Assembly (NCBI GenBank): GCA_934572325.1
Contig: CAKTKT010000013.1
Location: forward strand, 1 to 37,185
Direction of reading: 5' to 3'
DNA: 37,185 bases
Source: an uncultured Oscillospiraceae bacterium
GTDB lineage: Bacteria > Bacillota > Clostridia > Oscillospirales > Oscillospiraceae
This document shows, in pieces, positions 1 to 6,629 of the stretch; the first letter of the stretch is position 1; each line of letters opens with the position of its first letter. The notes beneath the pieces were generated by a model. That model ran no database searches, had not been told where the DNA came from, and saw nothing but the letters and a program-made list of their open reading frames with translations. Position numbers and translations under genes: made by a program.

Positions 1-2
1 GT

Positions 3-77
3 AAAGCTACGGGAAAAATCGTGATCGTTGGCGGAGGCGCCGCCGGCATCAGTATGGCCGCACGGCTGAAGAAATGA
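3..77 (+). CDS. C-terminal end of an oxidoreductase-like protein ending in a Rossmann motif (partial)
   Basis: An open frame enters from the left edge and stops at TGA 75-77. Its last residues read KIVIVGGGAAGISMAARLKK, a beta-alpha-beta dinucleotide-binding fingerprint (GxGxxA). In FAD/NAD(P)-dependent oxidoreductases, such as the sulfide:quinone reductase type, this motif normally opens the domain and is followed by several hundred residues. Here the frame stops one helix later and a strong terminator hairpin follows. The gene may be a truncated fusion, for example an upstream domain joined to a lost oxidoreductase, or a decayed gene. The upstream part is outside the window, so function is not assigned. 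Confidence 0.45.
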   Translation, partial: KATGKIVIVGGGAAGISMAARLKK

Positions 78-82
78 CAAAA

Positions 83-120
83 GCCCTGTACGCTCTTTTC
101 ATAGTGTACAGGGCTTTTAA
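83..120 (+). terminator. Intrinsic terminator after the left-edge gene
   Basis: AAGCCCTGTAC and GTACAGGGCTT form a near-perfect 11-bp stem around a loop of about 13 bases, followed by TTTAAAT. It would end transcription of the left-edge gene. Read on the minus strand it may also end the feo operon after the HMA gene, because an A-rich 5' flank becomes a T-rich tail there. Confidence 0.8.
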
Positions 121-128
121 ATATCACA

Positions 129-386
129 TTACTTCTTAAGGAAACCGAAAAGCCCTTTCTTTTCATAGGGCTGTACGGTTATGCCAGTCACATCGTAGCC
201 TGTGGCGCTGATTGCGGCCTTGAGAGCCTCTTCATCAAGCTTATCCTCGCTTATGATGACAGCCTCTCCTTTTGAGTGGGAAGAAGATACCTTCTTTACG
301 GAAAAGGAATTGCGGATCGTATCGTTTATGTGCGACTCGCACATGCCGCACATCATACCGTCGATTTTAATTTTTGTTTCAAACAT
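129..386 (-). CDS. Small HMA-domain heavy-metal-binding protein
   Basis: This 85-residue cytosolic protein is a single heavy-metal-associated (HMA/CopZ-like) domain. The metal site is visible as GMMCGMCESH near residues 10-19, matching the family GMxCxxC signature that binds soft metal ions through two cysteines. The C-terminus adds a short basic tail (KKGLFGFLKK). An AGGAG ribosome site precedes the ATG at 386. It is the last gene of the minus-strand iron-uptake cluster, 27 bases after the winged-helix gene. Family knowledge suggests metal chaperoning or sensing. The link to iron or copper is only inferred from the neighbours. No P-type ATPase partner is in the window. Confidence 0.85.
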   Translation of the reverse strand: MFETKIKIDGMMCGMCESHINDTIRNSFSVKKVSSSHSKGEAVIISEDKLDEEALKAAISATGYDVTGITVQPYEKKGLFGFLKK

Positions 387-413
387 TGTGGCTCCTATCT
401 AATTAAACTGAGA

Positions 414-791
414 TCAGACATTCAACGTTGCAGCGAACTCCGGCAGGCGTTCCTGAACCTGCGTGAGTATCGAGCAGGCCGCGTCGCGGCAGTCATCCGC
501 ACCGAGCTGGAGAAGCATCTGCAGCTTGCTCAGCAGCGGAGTGTAGCAGCGTGCATATTCCTCGGACAGCACGGCTCCCTTTTCGGTCAGATGCAGTACG
601 GCGCTTTCATCTTTCAGTACGAGTCCTTTATCACAGAGGTTGAGCACCATGGCGTGTGTGCTGGGCTTGGAGGTGTTCATCTTTTTCGCCAGATCTATGC
701 TGCGCACGCCTTTTTCGGCGGCGCCGAGCTCCCACATGCCGATGAGATATTTAATGTTTGAGGTGGTCAGGCGTACATTTTGGTTAGTCAT
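414..791 (-). CDS. DtxR/MarR-like winged-helix regulator in the feo cluster
   Basis: A 125-residue protein with an N-terminal winged helix-turn-helix: residues about 10-70 contain VRSIDLAKKMNTSKPSTHAM followed by NLCDKGLVLKDE and HLTEKG, the DtxR-family layout of helix, recognition helix and wing. A short helical tail rich in Leu, Asp and Cys follows. It resembles the N-terminal part of DtxR/MntR regulators without the SH3-like third domain. GGAGG lies 6 bases before the ATG. It sits between the Cys-rich FeoB accessory peptide and the HMA gene, so a metal-responsive role is likely. It is shorter and more divergent than the regulator at 4313, and MarR-type assignment cannot be excluded. Confidence 0.75.
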   Translation of the reverse strand: MTNQNVRLTTSNIKYLIGMWELGAAEKGVRSIDLAKKMNTSKPSTHAMVLNLCDKGLVLKDESAVLHLTEKGAVLSEEYARCYTPLLSKLQMLLQLGADDCRDAACSILTQVQERLPEFAATLNV

Positions 792-854
792 ATTTAACCT
801 CCGGGGTAAAAATATGGGAGATGCAGAGAGGTGAAGAACTGCATCTCCCTTTTC

Positions 855-1037
855 TTACTTGCGGCAGCCTCCGTTATGACATGCACCGTGCATCGCACAG
901 CTTGCACATCCGGCACCGCAGGAGTTCTTTCCCTGCTTTTTCTGACGCACGAGGTATATGGAGATGGAGACAACAATGGCTATCAGTACAATGCAAATAA
1001 GGATAGTGGAAAGGTTTTCGGCGACAAAGCTAAACAT
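855..1037 (-). CDS. FeoB-associated Cys-rich membrane protein
   Basis: A 60-residue peptide with one hydrophobic segment at about residues 8-28 (TILICIVLIAIVVSISIYLV), a short basic stretch (RQKKQGK), and a C-terminal cluster of cysteines (CGAGCASC...CHNGGC) that could bind iron or another metal. This is the standard layout of the FeoB-associated Cys-rich membrane protein family, encoded next to feoB in many Firmicutes. An upstream in-frame ATG at 1046 directly abuts the AAGGAG ribosome site, leaving no spacing. The ATG at 1037 has a 9-base spacing and is the likelier start. The exact biochemical role of the family is not settled. Confidence 0.9.
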   Translation of the reverse strand: MFSFVAENLSTILICIVLIAIVVSISIYLVRQKKQGKNSCGAGCASCAMHGACHNGGCRK

Positions 1038-1085
1038 GACAATCATCTCCTTATGAAGAAATTATGAAACGGACGATAGTAGGGG

Positions 1086-1129
1086 CACAGGAGAACAGGA
1101 CAGACAGAGCGCGTGAGCGTTCTCCCGTG
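1086..1129 (-). other. Hairpin in the feoB-to-accessory-gene gap
   Basis: In minus-strand RNA, CACGGGAGAAC and GTTCTCCTGTG pair over 11 positions with one mismatch, around a loop of 22 bases. No T-run follows, so it is not a classic terminator. It could be a processing or stability element that sets the relative level of feoB and the downstream small genes. This is inference from the pairing alone. Confidence 0.4.
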
Positions 1130-1147
1130 CGGAAAAGTGCGCTGAAA

Positions 1148-3547
1148 TCAGATCTTCGTGGAGAGCTTGGTGGCTTCCTTGTAGGGGCGCACGAGCATAT
1201 AGATGATGCCCGCGAGCGCCGCGACGGCGAAGATAAGACCGATAACGCTGACGTTGCCTGTGAACAGACCGCCGAACTGGTTGATCATCAGGGCGACGAT
1301 GTAGGCAAAGCCGCACTGGTAGCCGATGGCGAACCAAGTCCACTTTGCGTTGTTCATCTCGCGCTTGATAGCGCCGATAGCCGCGAAGCAGGGCGCGCAC
1401 AGCAGGTTGAACACGAGGAACGAGTAGCCGGTGATCGTGGTGAAGGTGGAGGCGAGAGTGGCGTACACGTTGCCGGAAGCGCCGTAGAGTATGCCCATCG
1501 TGCCGACGATGTTCTCCTTGGCGACAAGACCGGTGATGGACGCGACGACCGCCTGCCAGTTGCCCCAGCCGAGCGGGGCGAATATCCAGGCGATGGCGTT
1601 GCCGATGACGGCGAGGAGGGAGTAGTCGATCTCCTCCTCGGAGAGCATACGGAACGTGCCGTCAACGATGCCGAAGTAGGTGGTGAACCACACGAGGATG
1701 GTGGACAGCAGGATTATCGTGCCGGCTTTCTTGATGAAGCTCCAGCCGCGCTCCCACATGGAGCGGAGCACGTTGCCGAGAGTCGGCCAGTGGTATGCGG
1801 GCAGCTCCATAACGAAGGGAGCGGGATCGCCGGCGAACATCTTGGTTTTCTTGAGCATGATGCCGGAGATGATGATAGCTGCCATGCCGACGAAGTAAGC
1901 GGAGGTTGCGACCCATGCAGAGCCGCCGAAGATCGCGCCTGCGATCATTGCGATGAACGGAACCTTTGCGCCGCAGGGGATGAAGGTGGTGGTCATGATG
2001 GTCATGCGGCGGTCACGCTCGTTTTCGATGGTGCGGGAGGCCATAACGCCGGGGATGCCGCAGCCGGTGCCGATGAGCATGGGGATGAAGGACTTGCCGG
2101 AGAGACCGAACTTGCGGAAGATACGGTCAAGCACGAACGCGATACGCGCCATGTAGCCGCAAGCCTCAAGGAACGCGAGCAGCAAAAACAGCACGAGCAT
2201 CTGCGGCACGAAGCCGAGCACCGCGCCGACGCCGGCGACGATACCGTCAAGGATCAGACCCTGAAGCCACTCCGCGCAGTTGACGCTCTCAAGGGCGTTG
2301 CCGATGAGCACGGGGATGCCGGGAACCCAAACGCCGTAATCCGCGGGGTCGGGCTCGTCGCCGAGCGCGTCGAGCGTCGCCTGCGCCTTGGCGAGATCGT
2401 TGAGCGTTGCAGTCTCTTCTTCGGTCGCAAGCGTCTCCTCATCCTCGACGGTGTAGGTGAACACGCCGTCTGTAACTTCGCCGTTCTCTTCAACGTAGGC
2501 GTCGTAGCCGTCAACTATCGTGGCGGCGTCGCCCCACTTCTCCGCGACTTCGTTATACGCGGCAGAGCCTATACCCAGAAGATGCCAGCCGTCGCCGAAC
2601 AGTCCGTCGTTTGCCCAGTCGGTCGCAGCCGCGCCGACAGTGACCATGGAGAGATAGTACACAAGGAACATGACCGCCGCGAAGATCGGCAGACCCAGCC
2701 AGCGGTTCGTGACGACCTTGTCTATCTTGTCGGAGGTGCTCAGCCCGCCCTTGTTCTTTTTCTTGTAGCAGCCCTTGATTATCTCAGCTATGTAGAGGTA
2801 ACGCTCGTTGGTGATGATGCTCTCCGCATCGTCGTCAAGCTCCTTCTCGGCAGCCTTGATGTCCTCCTCGACGTGAGCCTTCACATCGTCCGCGATGCTC
2901 AGCTTTTCAAGCACCTTGTCGTCGCGCTCGAACACCTTGATGGCGTACCAGCGCTGCTGCTCCTCGGGCATATTGTGCACGACGGCCTCCTCGATGTGGG
3001 CGATCGCGTGCTCCACAGGACCGGAGAACGTGTGCTGGGGGATGGTCTTGCCGTTTCTTGCCGCCTCTATCGCGGACTCGGCAGCCTCCATAACGCCCTC
3101 GCCCTTCAGCGCGGAGATCTCGGTCACGGGGCAGCCAAGCTCGCGCGACAGCTCCTTTATGTTGATGCTGTCGCCGGCTTTGCGCACCACGTCCATCATG
3201 TTTACCGCGATGACCACGGGGATGCCGAGCTCGGTGAGCTGGGTGGTGAGGTAGAGGTTGCGCTCAAGGTTTGTGCCGTCGATTATATTCAGTATTGCGT
3301 CGGGACGCTGCTCAATGAGGTAGTTGCGCGCCACGACCTCCTCCAGCGTGTACGGGGAGAGGGAGTAGATACCGGGAAGGTCCATGATGACGACGTCGTC
3401 ATGCTTTTTCAGCTTGCCCTCCTTCTTCTCCACGGTGACGCCCGGCCAGTTGCCTACAAACTGGTTGGAGCCGGTCAGCGCATTGAACAGTGTGGTCTTG
3501 CCGCAGTTGGGGTTGCCGGCAAGCGCGATCTTAATCTGTTTGTCCAT
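1148..3547 (-). CDS. feoB: Ferrous iron transport protein B
   Basis: FeoB is an inner-membrane Fe(II) transporter with an N-terminal GTPase. This 799-residue copy shows G1 GNPNCGKT at 11-18, the G3 DLPG at 56-59, G4 NMMD at 116-119 and the G5-like SAL at 145-147. These are followed by the helical NFeoB region and the membrane domain. The Gate signatures with conserved Cys are present (EACGYMARIAF, GTGCGIPG and FIPCGAKVPF). An acidic stretch rich in Glu, Asp and Thr at about residues 330-410 lies between the first membrane segment and the next, which is longer than in enteric FeoB. It is preceded by two feoA genes and followed by the Cys-rich accessory gene, all on the minus strand. AAAGGAG lies 12 bases before the ATG. 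Confidence 0.97.
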   Translation of the reverse strand: MDKQIKIALAGNPNCGKTTLFNALTGSNQFVGNWPGVTVEKKEGKLKKHDDVVIMDLPGIYSLSPYTLEEVVARNYLIEQRPDAILNIIDGTNLERNLYLTTQLTELGIPVVIAVNMMDVVRKAGDSINIKELSRELGCPVTEISALKGEGVMEAAESAIEAARNGKTIPQHTFSGPVEHAIAHIEEAVVHNMPEEQQRWYAIKVFERDDKVLEKLSIADDVKAHVEEDIKAAEKELDDDAESIITNERYLYIAEIIKGCYKKKNKGGLSTSDKIDKVVTNRWLGLPIFAAVMFLVYYLSMVTVGAAATDWANDGLFGDGWHLLGIGSAAYNEVAEKWGDAATIVDGYDAYVEENGEVTDGVFTYTVEDEETLATEEETATLNDLAKAQATLDALGDEPDPADYGVWVPGIPVLIGNALESVNCAEWLQGLILDGIVAGVGAVLGFVPQMLVLFLLLAFLEACGYMARIAFVLDRIFRKFGLSGKSFIPMLIGTGCGIPGVMASRTIENERDRRMTIMTTTFIPCGAKVPFIAMIAGAIFGGSAWVATSAYFVGMAAIIISGIMLKKTKMFAGDPAPFVMELPAYHWPTLGNVLRSMWERGWSFIKKAGTIILLSTILVWFTTYFGIVDGTFRMLSEEEIDYSLLAVIGNAIAWIFAPLGWGNWQAVVASITGLVAKENIVGTMGILYGASGNVYATLASTFTTITGYSFLVFNLLCAPCFAAIGAIKREMNNAKWTWFAIGYQCGFAYIVALMINQFGGLFTGNVSVIGLIFAVAALAGIIYMLVRPYKEATKLSTKI

Positions 3548-3609
3548 TTTGCAAAAAAACTCCTTTTTCGTTAAACTGCCTTAACTCTTTGGAAATGAAA
3601 AAGCCGGAC

Positions 3610-3834
3610 TTATTCGGCAATCTCTATCATTTCCGCGTCCGCCTTACGCAAGGAAAGCTCGTAGCCTCTCACGGTGACCTCGATGGGATCGCCGAGGGGC
3701 GCGACCTTGCGTATGTAGACGTCGGTGCCGCGGGTGATGCCCATGTCCATGATGCGGCGCTTGACAGGACCCTCACCGTGGAGCTTGACAACGGAGACGG
3801 TCTCGCCGATCATCGCCTGTCTGAGTGTTTTCAT
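3610..3834 (-). CDS. feoA: FeoA domain protein (second copy, next to feoB)
   Basis: A 74-residue SH3-like FeoA domain: the family pattern MKTLRQAMIGETVSVVKLHG followed by RRIMDMGITRGTDVYIRKVAPLGDPIEV is clear. FeoA is a small cytosolic partner needed for FeoB-dependent Fe(II) uptake. An ATG at 3858 would add eight residues, but AGGAGG sits about 7 bases before the ATG at 3834, which therefore is the better start. The gene ends 62 bases before feoB. A TTAAGGGTTAACTAA element at 3859-3873, just upstream, resembles a DtxR-type half site, though within the operon. Confidence 0.93.
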   Translation of the reverse strand: MKTLRQAMIGETVSVVKLHGEGPVKRRIMDMGITRGTDVYIRKVAPLGDPIEVTVRGYELSLRKADAEMIEIAE

Positions 3835-3886
3835 TCTCTTGTCCTCCTCTATTTGCATTTAAGGGTTAACTAAATGAATCACGGCA

Positions 3887-4099
3887 TCAAACCATGATCT
3901 TGCGAGCCATTTCCTCGCTTATTGCAATTCGGGCTTCCTTGACCTTGACGATGATGTTGCCATTGAGCGCGGTGATGACCGTCACGGAGTCGCCCACAAC
4001 GAAGCCCAGATCCTCCAGATGCTTTTTTACCTCGGGCGCGCCGCCGATACGCCGTATTATGTTCTCCTCGCCGGGATCTGCCAGAGCAAGAGGCATCAT
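3887..4099 (-). CDS. feoA: FeoA domain protein (first copy, first gene of the feo operon)
   Basis: A 70-residue FeoA-like SH3 domain: MPLALADPGEENIIRRIGG, then KHLEDLGFVVGDSVTVITALNGNIIVKVKEARIAISEEMARKIMV, which matches the FeoA core and its terminal strand. It is the promoter-proximal gene of the feo cluster, with the regulated promoter at 4190-4218 about 100 bases upstream. Two consecutive FeoA proteins before FeoB are common in clostridia. The two here are clearly divergent from one another, so they are not a recent duplication and may play different parts in the FeoB complex (inference). Two ATG codons are adjacent (4099 and 4096). Confidence 0.92.
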   Translation of the reverse strand: MMPLALADPGEENIIRRIGGAPEVKKHLEDLGFVVGDSVTVITALNGNIIVKVKEARIAISEEMARKIMV

Positions 4100-4132
4100 A
4101 AAACTCGACCTTCTCTCTTTGATGAACTGCGA

Positions 4133-4146
4133 TTAGGCATCCCTAA
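4133..4146. promoter_or_regulatory. Second DtxR-like operator upstream of feoA
   Basis: TTAGG and CCTAA are separated by CATC, a perfect 5-bp inverted repeat identical in its arms to the IdeR/DtxR half site. It lies about 34 bases (centre to centre) downstream of the operator at 4165-4182, inside the predicted feo leader. Confidence 0.65.
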
Positions 4147-4164
4147 CCGCCGAGAAAACATATT

Positions 4165-4182
4165 GGTTAAGCCTCCTTAACC
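4165..4182. promoter_or_regulatory. Perfect DtxR-like operator at the feo start point
   Basis: GGTTAAG and CTTAACC form a perfect 7-bp inverted repeat separated by 4 bases. The base pattern resembles the DtxR/IdeR consensus (half site TTAGGTTA with its complement). It covers about +1 to +18 of the predicted feo transcript. The divergent DtxR-like regulator at 4313 is the natural candidate to bind it. Confidence 0.7.
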
Positions 4183-4189
4183 ATACGAG

Positions 4190-4218
4190 AGTTTAACACA
4201 TCTAACCTATGATGTCAA
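4190..4218 (-). promoter_or_regulatory. feo operon promoter
   Basis: On the minus strand TTGACA (4218-4213) is followed after exactly 17 bases by TAAACT (4195-4190). The predicted start is near 4183, immediately upstream of the palindrome at 4165-4182, so a repressor bound there would block transcription start or early elongation. Confidence 0.75.
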
Positions 4219-4264
4219 TAGGATTTTTTTATTTTCGCAAAGTTCTTGCATTTTAGGTAAAAGT

Positions 4265-4306
4265 GTGTTAACTTAGGTGTACATAACACAGGAAAGCTGG
4301 TATATT
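4265..4306 (+). promoter_or_regulatory. Promoter and inverted repeat of the divergent DtxR-like gene
   Basis: TGTACA (4278-4283), a 17-base spacer and TATATT (4301-4306) form a good sigma-A promoter. It ends six bases before the ATG at 4313, which predicts a leaderless mRNA. GTGTTA (4265-4270) and TAACAC (4284-4289) form a perfect 6-bp inverted repeat with a 13-base centre that overlaps the -35 box, a plausible autoregulatory site. Confidence 0.55.
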
Positions 4307-4312
4307 TTCACT

Positions 4313-4729
4313 ATGGTCATACAAAAATCTGCGGAGGACTATCTGGAAGCCATGCTGATGATGAAGGAGAAGCACGGCTATATCCGCTCGATAGACATCG
4401 CCGCGCAGCTCAACGTCACAAAGCCCAGCGTCAGCTATGCCACAAAGCGCCTCAAGGAGAGCGGGCACATCACCATGGACAGGGACGGGCTCATCACGCT
4501 CACGGAAAAGGGCATGGCAGTCGCCGCCAGTATGCTCGACCGGCACAAGTCGCTCACGAAGTTTCTGATGATGCTCGGCGTAGACAGGGATACGGCGGAG
4601 AGCGACGCCTGCAAGCTTGAGCATGATTTGAGCGAGCAGTCGTTCGAGGCGATATGCGACCATGTCCGCAGAGTCGTTATGGAGCACGAGGCGAGCGGCG
4701 AGCACATAGACGTGCCGGATATGAAGTGA
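4313..4729 (+). CDS. DtxR-family metal-dependent transcriptional regulator
   Basis: A 138-residue regulator of the DtxR/MntR type. Residues 1-70 form the winged helix (SAEDYLEAMLMMKEKHGYIRS, then IAAQLNVTKPSVSYATKRLKESGHI and LTEKG). Residues 75-135 give the metal-binding dimerisation domain, with the characteristic HKSLTKFLMMLGV and the following Cys, Glu and His ligands (DACKLEHDLSEQSFEAI). There is no SH3-like third domain, as in MntR. It is divergent from the feo operon and separated from it by palindromic operators, so Fe(II)- or Mn(II)-dependent control of feo is likely. No ribosome site precedes the ATG at a usable distance. A GTG at 4277 would add 12 residues but would lie upstream of the proposed start point. 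Confidence 0.92.
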   Translation: MVIQKSAEDYLEAMLMMKEKHGYIRSIDIAAQLNVTKPSVSYATKRLKESGHITMDRDGLITLTEKGMAVAASMLDRHKSLTKFLMMLGVDRDTAESDACKLEHDLSEQSFEAICDHVRRVVMEHEASGEHIDVPDMK

Positions 4730-4741
4730 ATAAAGCATAGC

Positions 4742-4780
4742 AAGGCTCTGACCGCAGTGGTCAGAGCCTTATATTTTTTT
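4742..4780 (+). terminator. Terminator after the DtxR-like gene
   Basis: AAGGCTCTGACC and GGTCAGAGCCTT form a perfect 12-bp stem with a 5-base loop, followed by ATATTTTTTT. This is a textbook intrinsic terminator. Confidence 0.93.
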
Positions 4781-4813
4781 CGCAGAGTTTAGTACTCTGC
4801 GAAACGTTTTTTT
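4781..4813 (+). terminator. Second hairpin directly after the first terminator
   Basis: CGCAGAGT and ACTCTGCG form a perfect 8-bp stem with a 5-base loop and are followed by AAACGTTTTTTT. It is a backup terminator or part of the junction with the recombinase gene. The rest of the gap up to 4910 holds two CAGTCAA direct repeats at 4824 and 4836. Confidence 0.6.
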
Positions 4814-4910
4814 GCCTTATCAGCAGTCAAACGGGCAGTCAAGTGTTGTGACGATTTGGTAAAATACAGGACGTCCGAACGGACAAATACAAATTCAGGA
4901 GGTAATATCA

Positions 4911-6023
4911 ATGCGCAAGGGCGAAAACGTTTTCAAGAGGAAGGACGGGCGCTGGGAAGCGCGGTACATCAAGGGACGCGAGCCGTCCGGCAGGATCAGG
5001 TACGGGTTCTGCTACGGCAAGACCTGCGGCGAGGCAAGGGAAAAGGCGATGAAGTGCAAAGCGGCGCTGCTTGACAACAAGCCGCTGCCGACCTCCGGCG
5101 CACGCCGCCGCTTTGCGTATTACTGCGACGAGTGGCTACAAGCGCGGGAGAGCAGAATACGCGAGTCTACCTATATAAAATACAGCACGGTGCTTGAAAA
5201 ACACATCAAGCCGAGGCTGGGCGACTTTTTGCCGCAGAGGATAACGACCGACGCGGTGGAAAAGTTTTCGGAGGCACTGATCGAGGACGGGCTTTCAGCG
5301 AAAACGGTGTGCGATATTCTGACGGTGCTCCACGGCATACTGAAATACAGCGCCGCGCAGTTTCCAAACACATTTCCGGACGTTGAGATACACCGCCCCA
5401 AGGGAGCGCGGAGGGAGGCGCGTGTGCTGAATCCCGAGGAGCAGGAGCGCCTGATGCGCTATCTGCTGGATAAAGCCGATGGCTATAAATTCGGAATACT
5501 GCTCATGCTGCTTACGGGAATGAGGATAGGGGAGCTGTGCGCGCTGCAATGGGGCAGCATAAGCGTCAAAAACCGGACAATCCGCATAACATCCACGCTC
5601 CAGCGCCTGCGTGACACGGCGGCGGACGGAGCGAGCCGGACGCATATCGTTATCGGCGCACCCAAGAGCAGCACCTCCGTGCGCACCATCCCGCTGACGG
5701 GCTATGCCGCAGGGCTTTGCCGCAAATACGCAAGCAGGAACGCCGCCGCCTATGTTCTCACCGGAACGGGGAAGTATATGGAGCCCCGCGCCCTGCAATA
5801 CCATATCAGAAAGTGTATGCAGGCGTGCGGGCTGGTCAACGTCCACGCGCACACGCTCCGGCATACCTTTGCCACAAGAGCCGTGGAGGTCGGGTTTGAG
5901 CTCAAGTCGCTGTCGGAGGTGCTCGGTCACGCCAACACGAACATTACCATAGAGCGCTATGTACATTCCTCGATGGAGCTCAAGCGCGCCAACATGAACA
6001 AGCTGGAGACAATGGGGCTGTAA
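4911..6023 (+). CDS. Tyrosine recombinase (phage-type integrase)
   Basis: A 370-residue site-specific recombinase. Residues 1-65 form an arm-binding-like N-terminal region (KRKDGRWEARYIKGRE...GKTCGEAREKA). Residues 70-165 form the SAM-like core-binding domain. Residues 170-370 are the catalytic domain. The catalytic set is complete: R205 in TGMRIGEL, K252 in the beta-hairpin, H314 and R317 in HTLRH, H340 in LGH and the nucleophile Y350. AGGAGG stands before the ATG. It stands alone between two terminators on the left and a long hairpin on the right, without excisionase or cargo. It may be a remnant of an element or a resident recombinase. It could act in trans on distant sites, but no such link is shown. 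Confidence 0.93.
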   Translation: MRKGENVFKRKDGRWEARYIKGREPSGRIRYGFCYGKTCGEAREKAMKCKAALLDNKPLPTSGARRRFAYYCDEWLQARESRIRESTYIKYSTVLEKHIKPRLGDFLPQRITTDAVEKFSEALIEDGLSAKTVCDILTVLHGILKYSAAQFPNTFPDVEIHRPKGARREARVLNPEEQERLMRYLLDKADGYKFGILLMLLTGMRIGELCALQWGSISVKNRTIRITSTLQRLRDTAADGASRTHIVIGAPKSSTSVRTIPLTGYAAGLCRKYASRNAAAYVLTGTGKYMEPRALQYHIRKCMQACGLVNVHAHTLRHTFATRAVEVGFELKSLSEVLGHANTNITIERYVHSSMELKRANMNKLETMGL

Positions 6024-6060
6024 GCAGCGCCTTTTTGGGCGGTATTGTCAGACATAATTT

Positions 6061-6094
6061 GATCCCGGATATGCCTTGCGGCGTATCCGGGATC
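6061..6094 (+). terminator. Long hairpin after the recombinase gene
   Basis: GATCCCGGATA and TATCCGGGATC form a perfect 11-bp outer stem, with TGCC and GGCG continuing it around a short loop. No T-run follows, so termination would be weak. It could alternatively be an attachment-site or RNA-end structure linked to the recombinase. Confidence 0.5.
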
Positions 6095-6131
6095 GGTGTA
6101 TGAAAAGGAAACAGAAAATGAACACATATTG

Positions 6132-6170
6132 AGCGGCGGGAGAGCCGCCCTGCGGGGCGCTGCCCGCCTA
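6132..6170 (-). terminator. GC-rich hairpin, probable terminator of the zinc-ribbon gene
   Basis: GGCGGG and CCCGCC enclose a second inner pairing (GCCGCCCTGCGGGGCGCTGC region). It sits just beyond the stop codon of the minus-strand zinc-ribbon gene. It lacks a clear T-run, so the call is tentative. Confidence 0.4.
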
Positions 6171-6174
6171 TTTA

Positions 6175-6369
6175 TCAGTGATGGCTTGATGCGAGGCGGG
6201 ATTTGCCGAAGCCAAGCCCGTTGGCAAACAGCTTGTGCCTGTATGCGCTCTTGCAGACAGCCGCGGGCACGGGGCGACCTTCGACATAACCGCAGTCATA
6301 GCACATAAACCTGTCGATCTTGGTGTGGGCGTCCATGACCATTTCTTTACCGCAGCAAGGGCACTTCAT
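6175..6369 (-). CDS. Small zinc-ribbon protein
   Basis: A 64-residue protein that opens with MKCPCCGKEM and continues to MCYDCGY, so two CxxC pairs about 18 residues apart form a zinc ribbon. The remaining 35 residues are basic and carry no recognised domain. GGAGG lies ahead of the ATG and a near-consensus promoter (6450-6478) drives it, which supports a real gene. Zinc-ribbon peptides of this size in Firmicutes are mostly uncharacterised. No function can be given beyond likely zinc binding. Confidence 0.8.
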   Translation of the reverse strand: MKCPCCGKEMVMDAHTKIDRFMCYDCGYVEGRPVPAAVCKSAYRHKLFANGLGFGKSRLASSHH

Positions 6370-6449
6370 ATTGATTTCCTCCTGATACCCGCCGGAGCTT
6401 ACGCCGGCGTTTTCTGATTTTGTTTGTTTTTTATCTAACTTACGGGCAC

Positions 6450-6478
6450 AGTATATATCCGCGTTTGTTAATTGTCAA
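6450..6478 (-). promoter_or_regulatory. Promoter of the zinc-ribbon gene
   Basis: On the minus strand TTGACA (6478-6473), a 17-base spacer and TATACT (6455-6450) give an almost perfect sigma-A promoter, about 80 bases ahead of the ATG. Confidence 0.8.
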
Positions 6479-6558
6479 GCGATATTTGGGAAATTTTTAT
6501 CATGCGCGTAAAGTTTATATATTTCGCCGAAAATACGTTGAAAGTGCCCGTTTTATGC

Positions 6559-6587
6559 TGGACAATCGCGCCTTTATGAGTTAAAAT
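6559..6587 (+). promoter_or_regulatory. prmA promoter
   Basis: TGGACA (6559-6564), 17 bases, then TAAAAT (6582-6587). Each hexamer differs from consensus at one position. The predicted start lies about 36 bases before the prmA ATG. Confidence 0.75.
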
Positions 6588-6629
6588 GTACAAAGAATTT
6601 TAAATCGGATATTCACCGTGGAGGGGCAT

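Noticed and set aside
1064..3574. 836-codon open frame on the plus strand, antisense to feoB
   Set aside because: It is the mirror of high-GC codon usage in feoB, with composition dominated by Arg, Gly, Val, His and Asp and no domain. FeoB on the other strand is certain.
4269..4274. TTGCAT-17-TAACTT as the promoter of the divergent DtxR-like gene
   Set aside because: The -10 box matches only half of the consensus. TGTACA-17-TATATT downstream is much better.
4824..4842. Two CAGTCAA repeats 12 bases apart as arm-type integrase sites
   Set aside because: Only two short copies, none found on the other side of the recombinase. Kept as an observation and not annotated.
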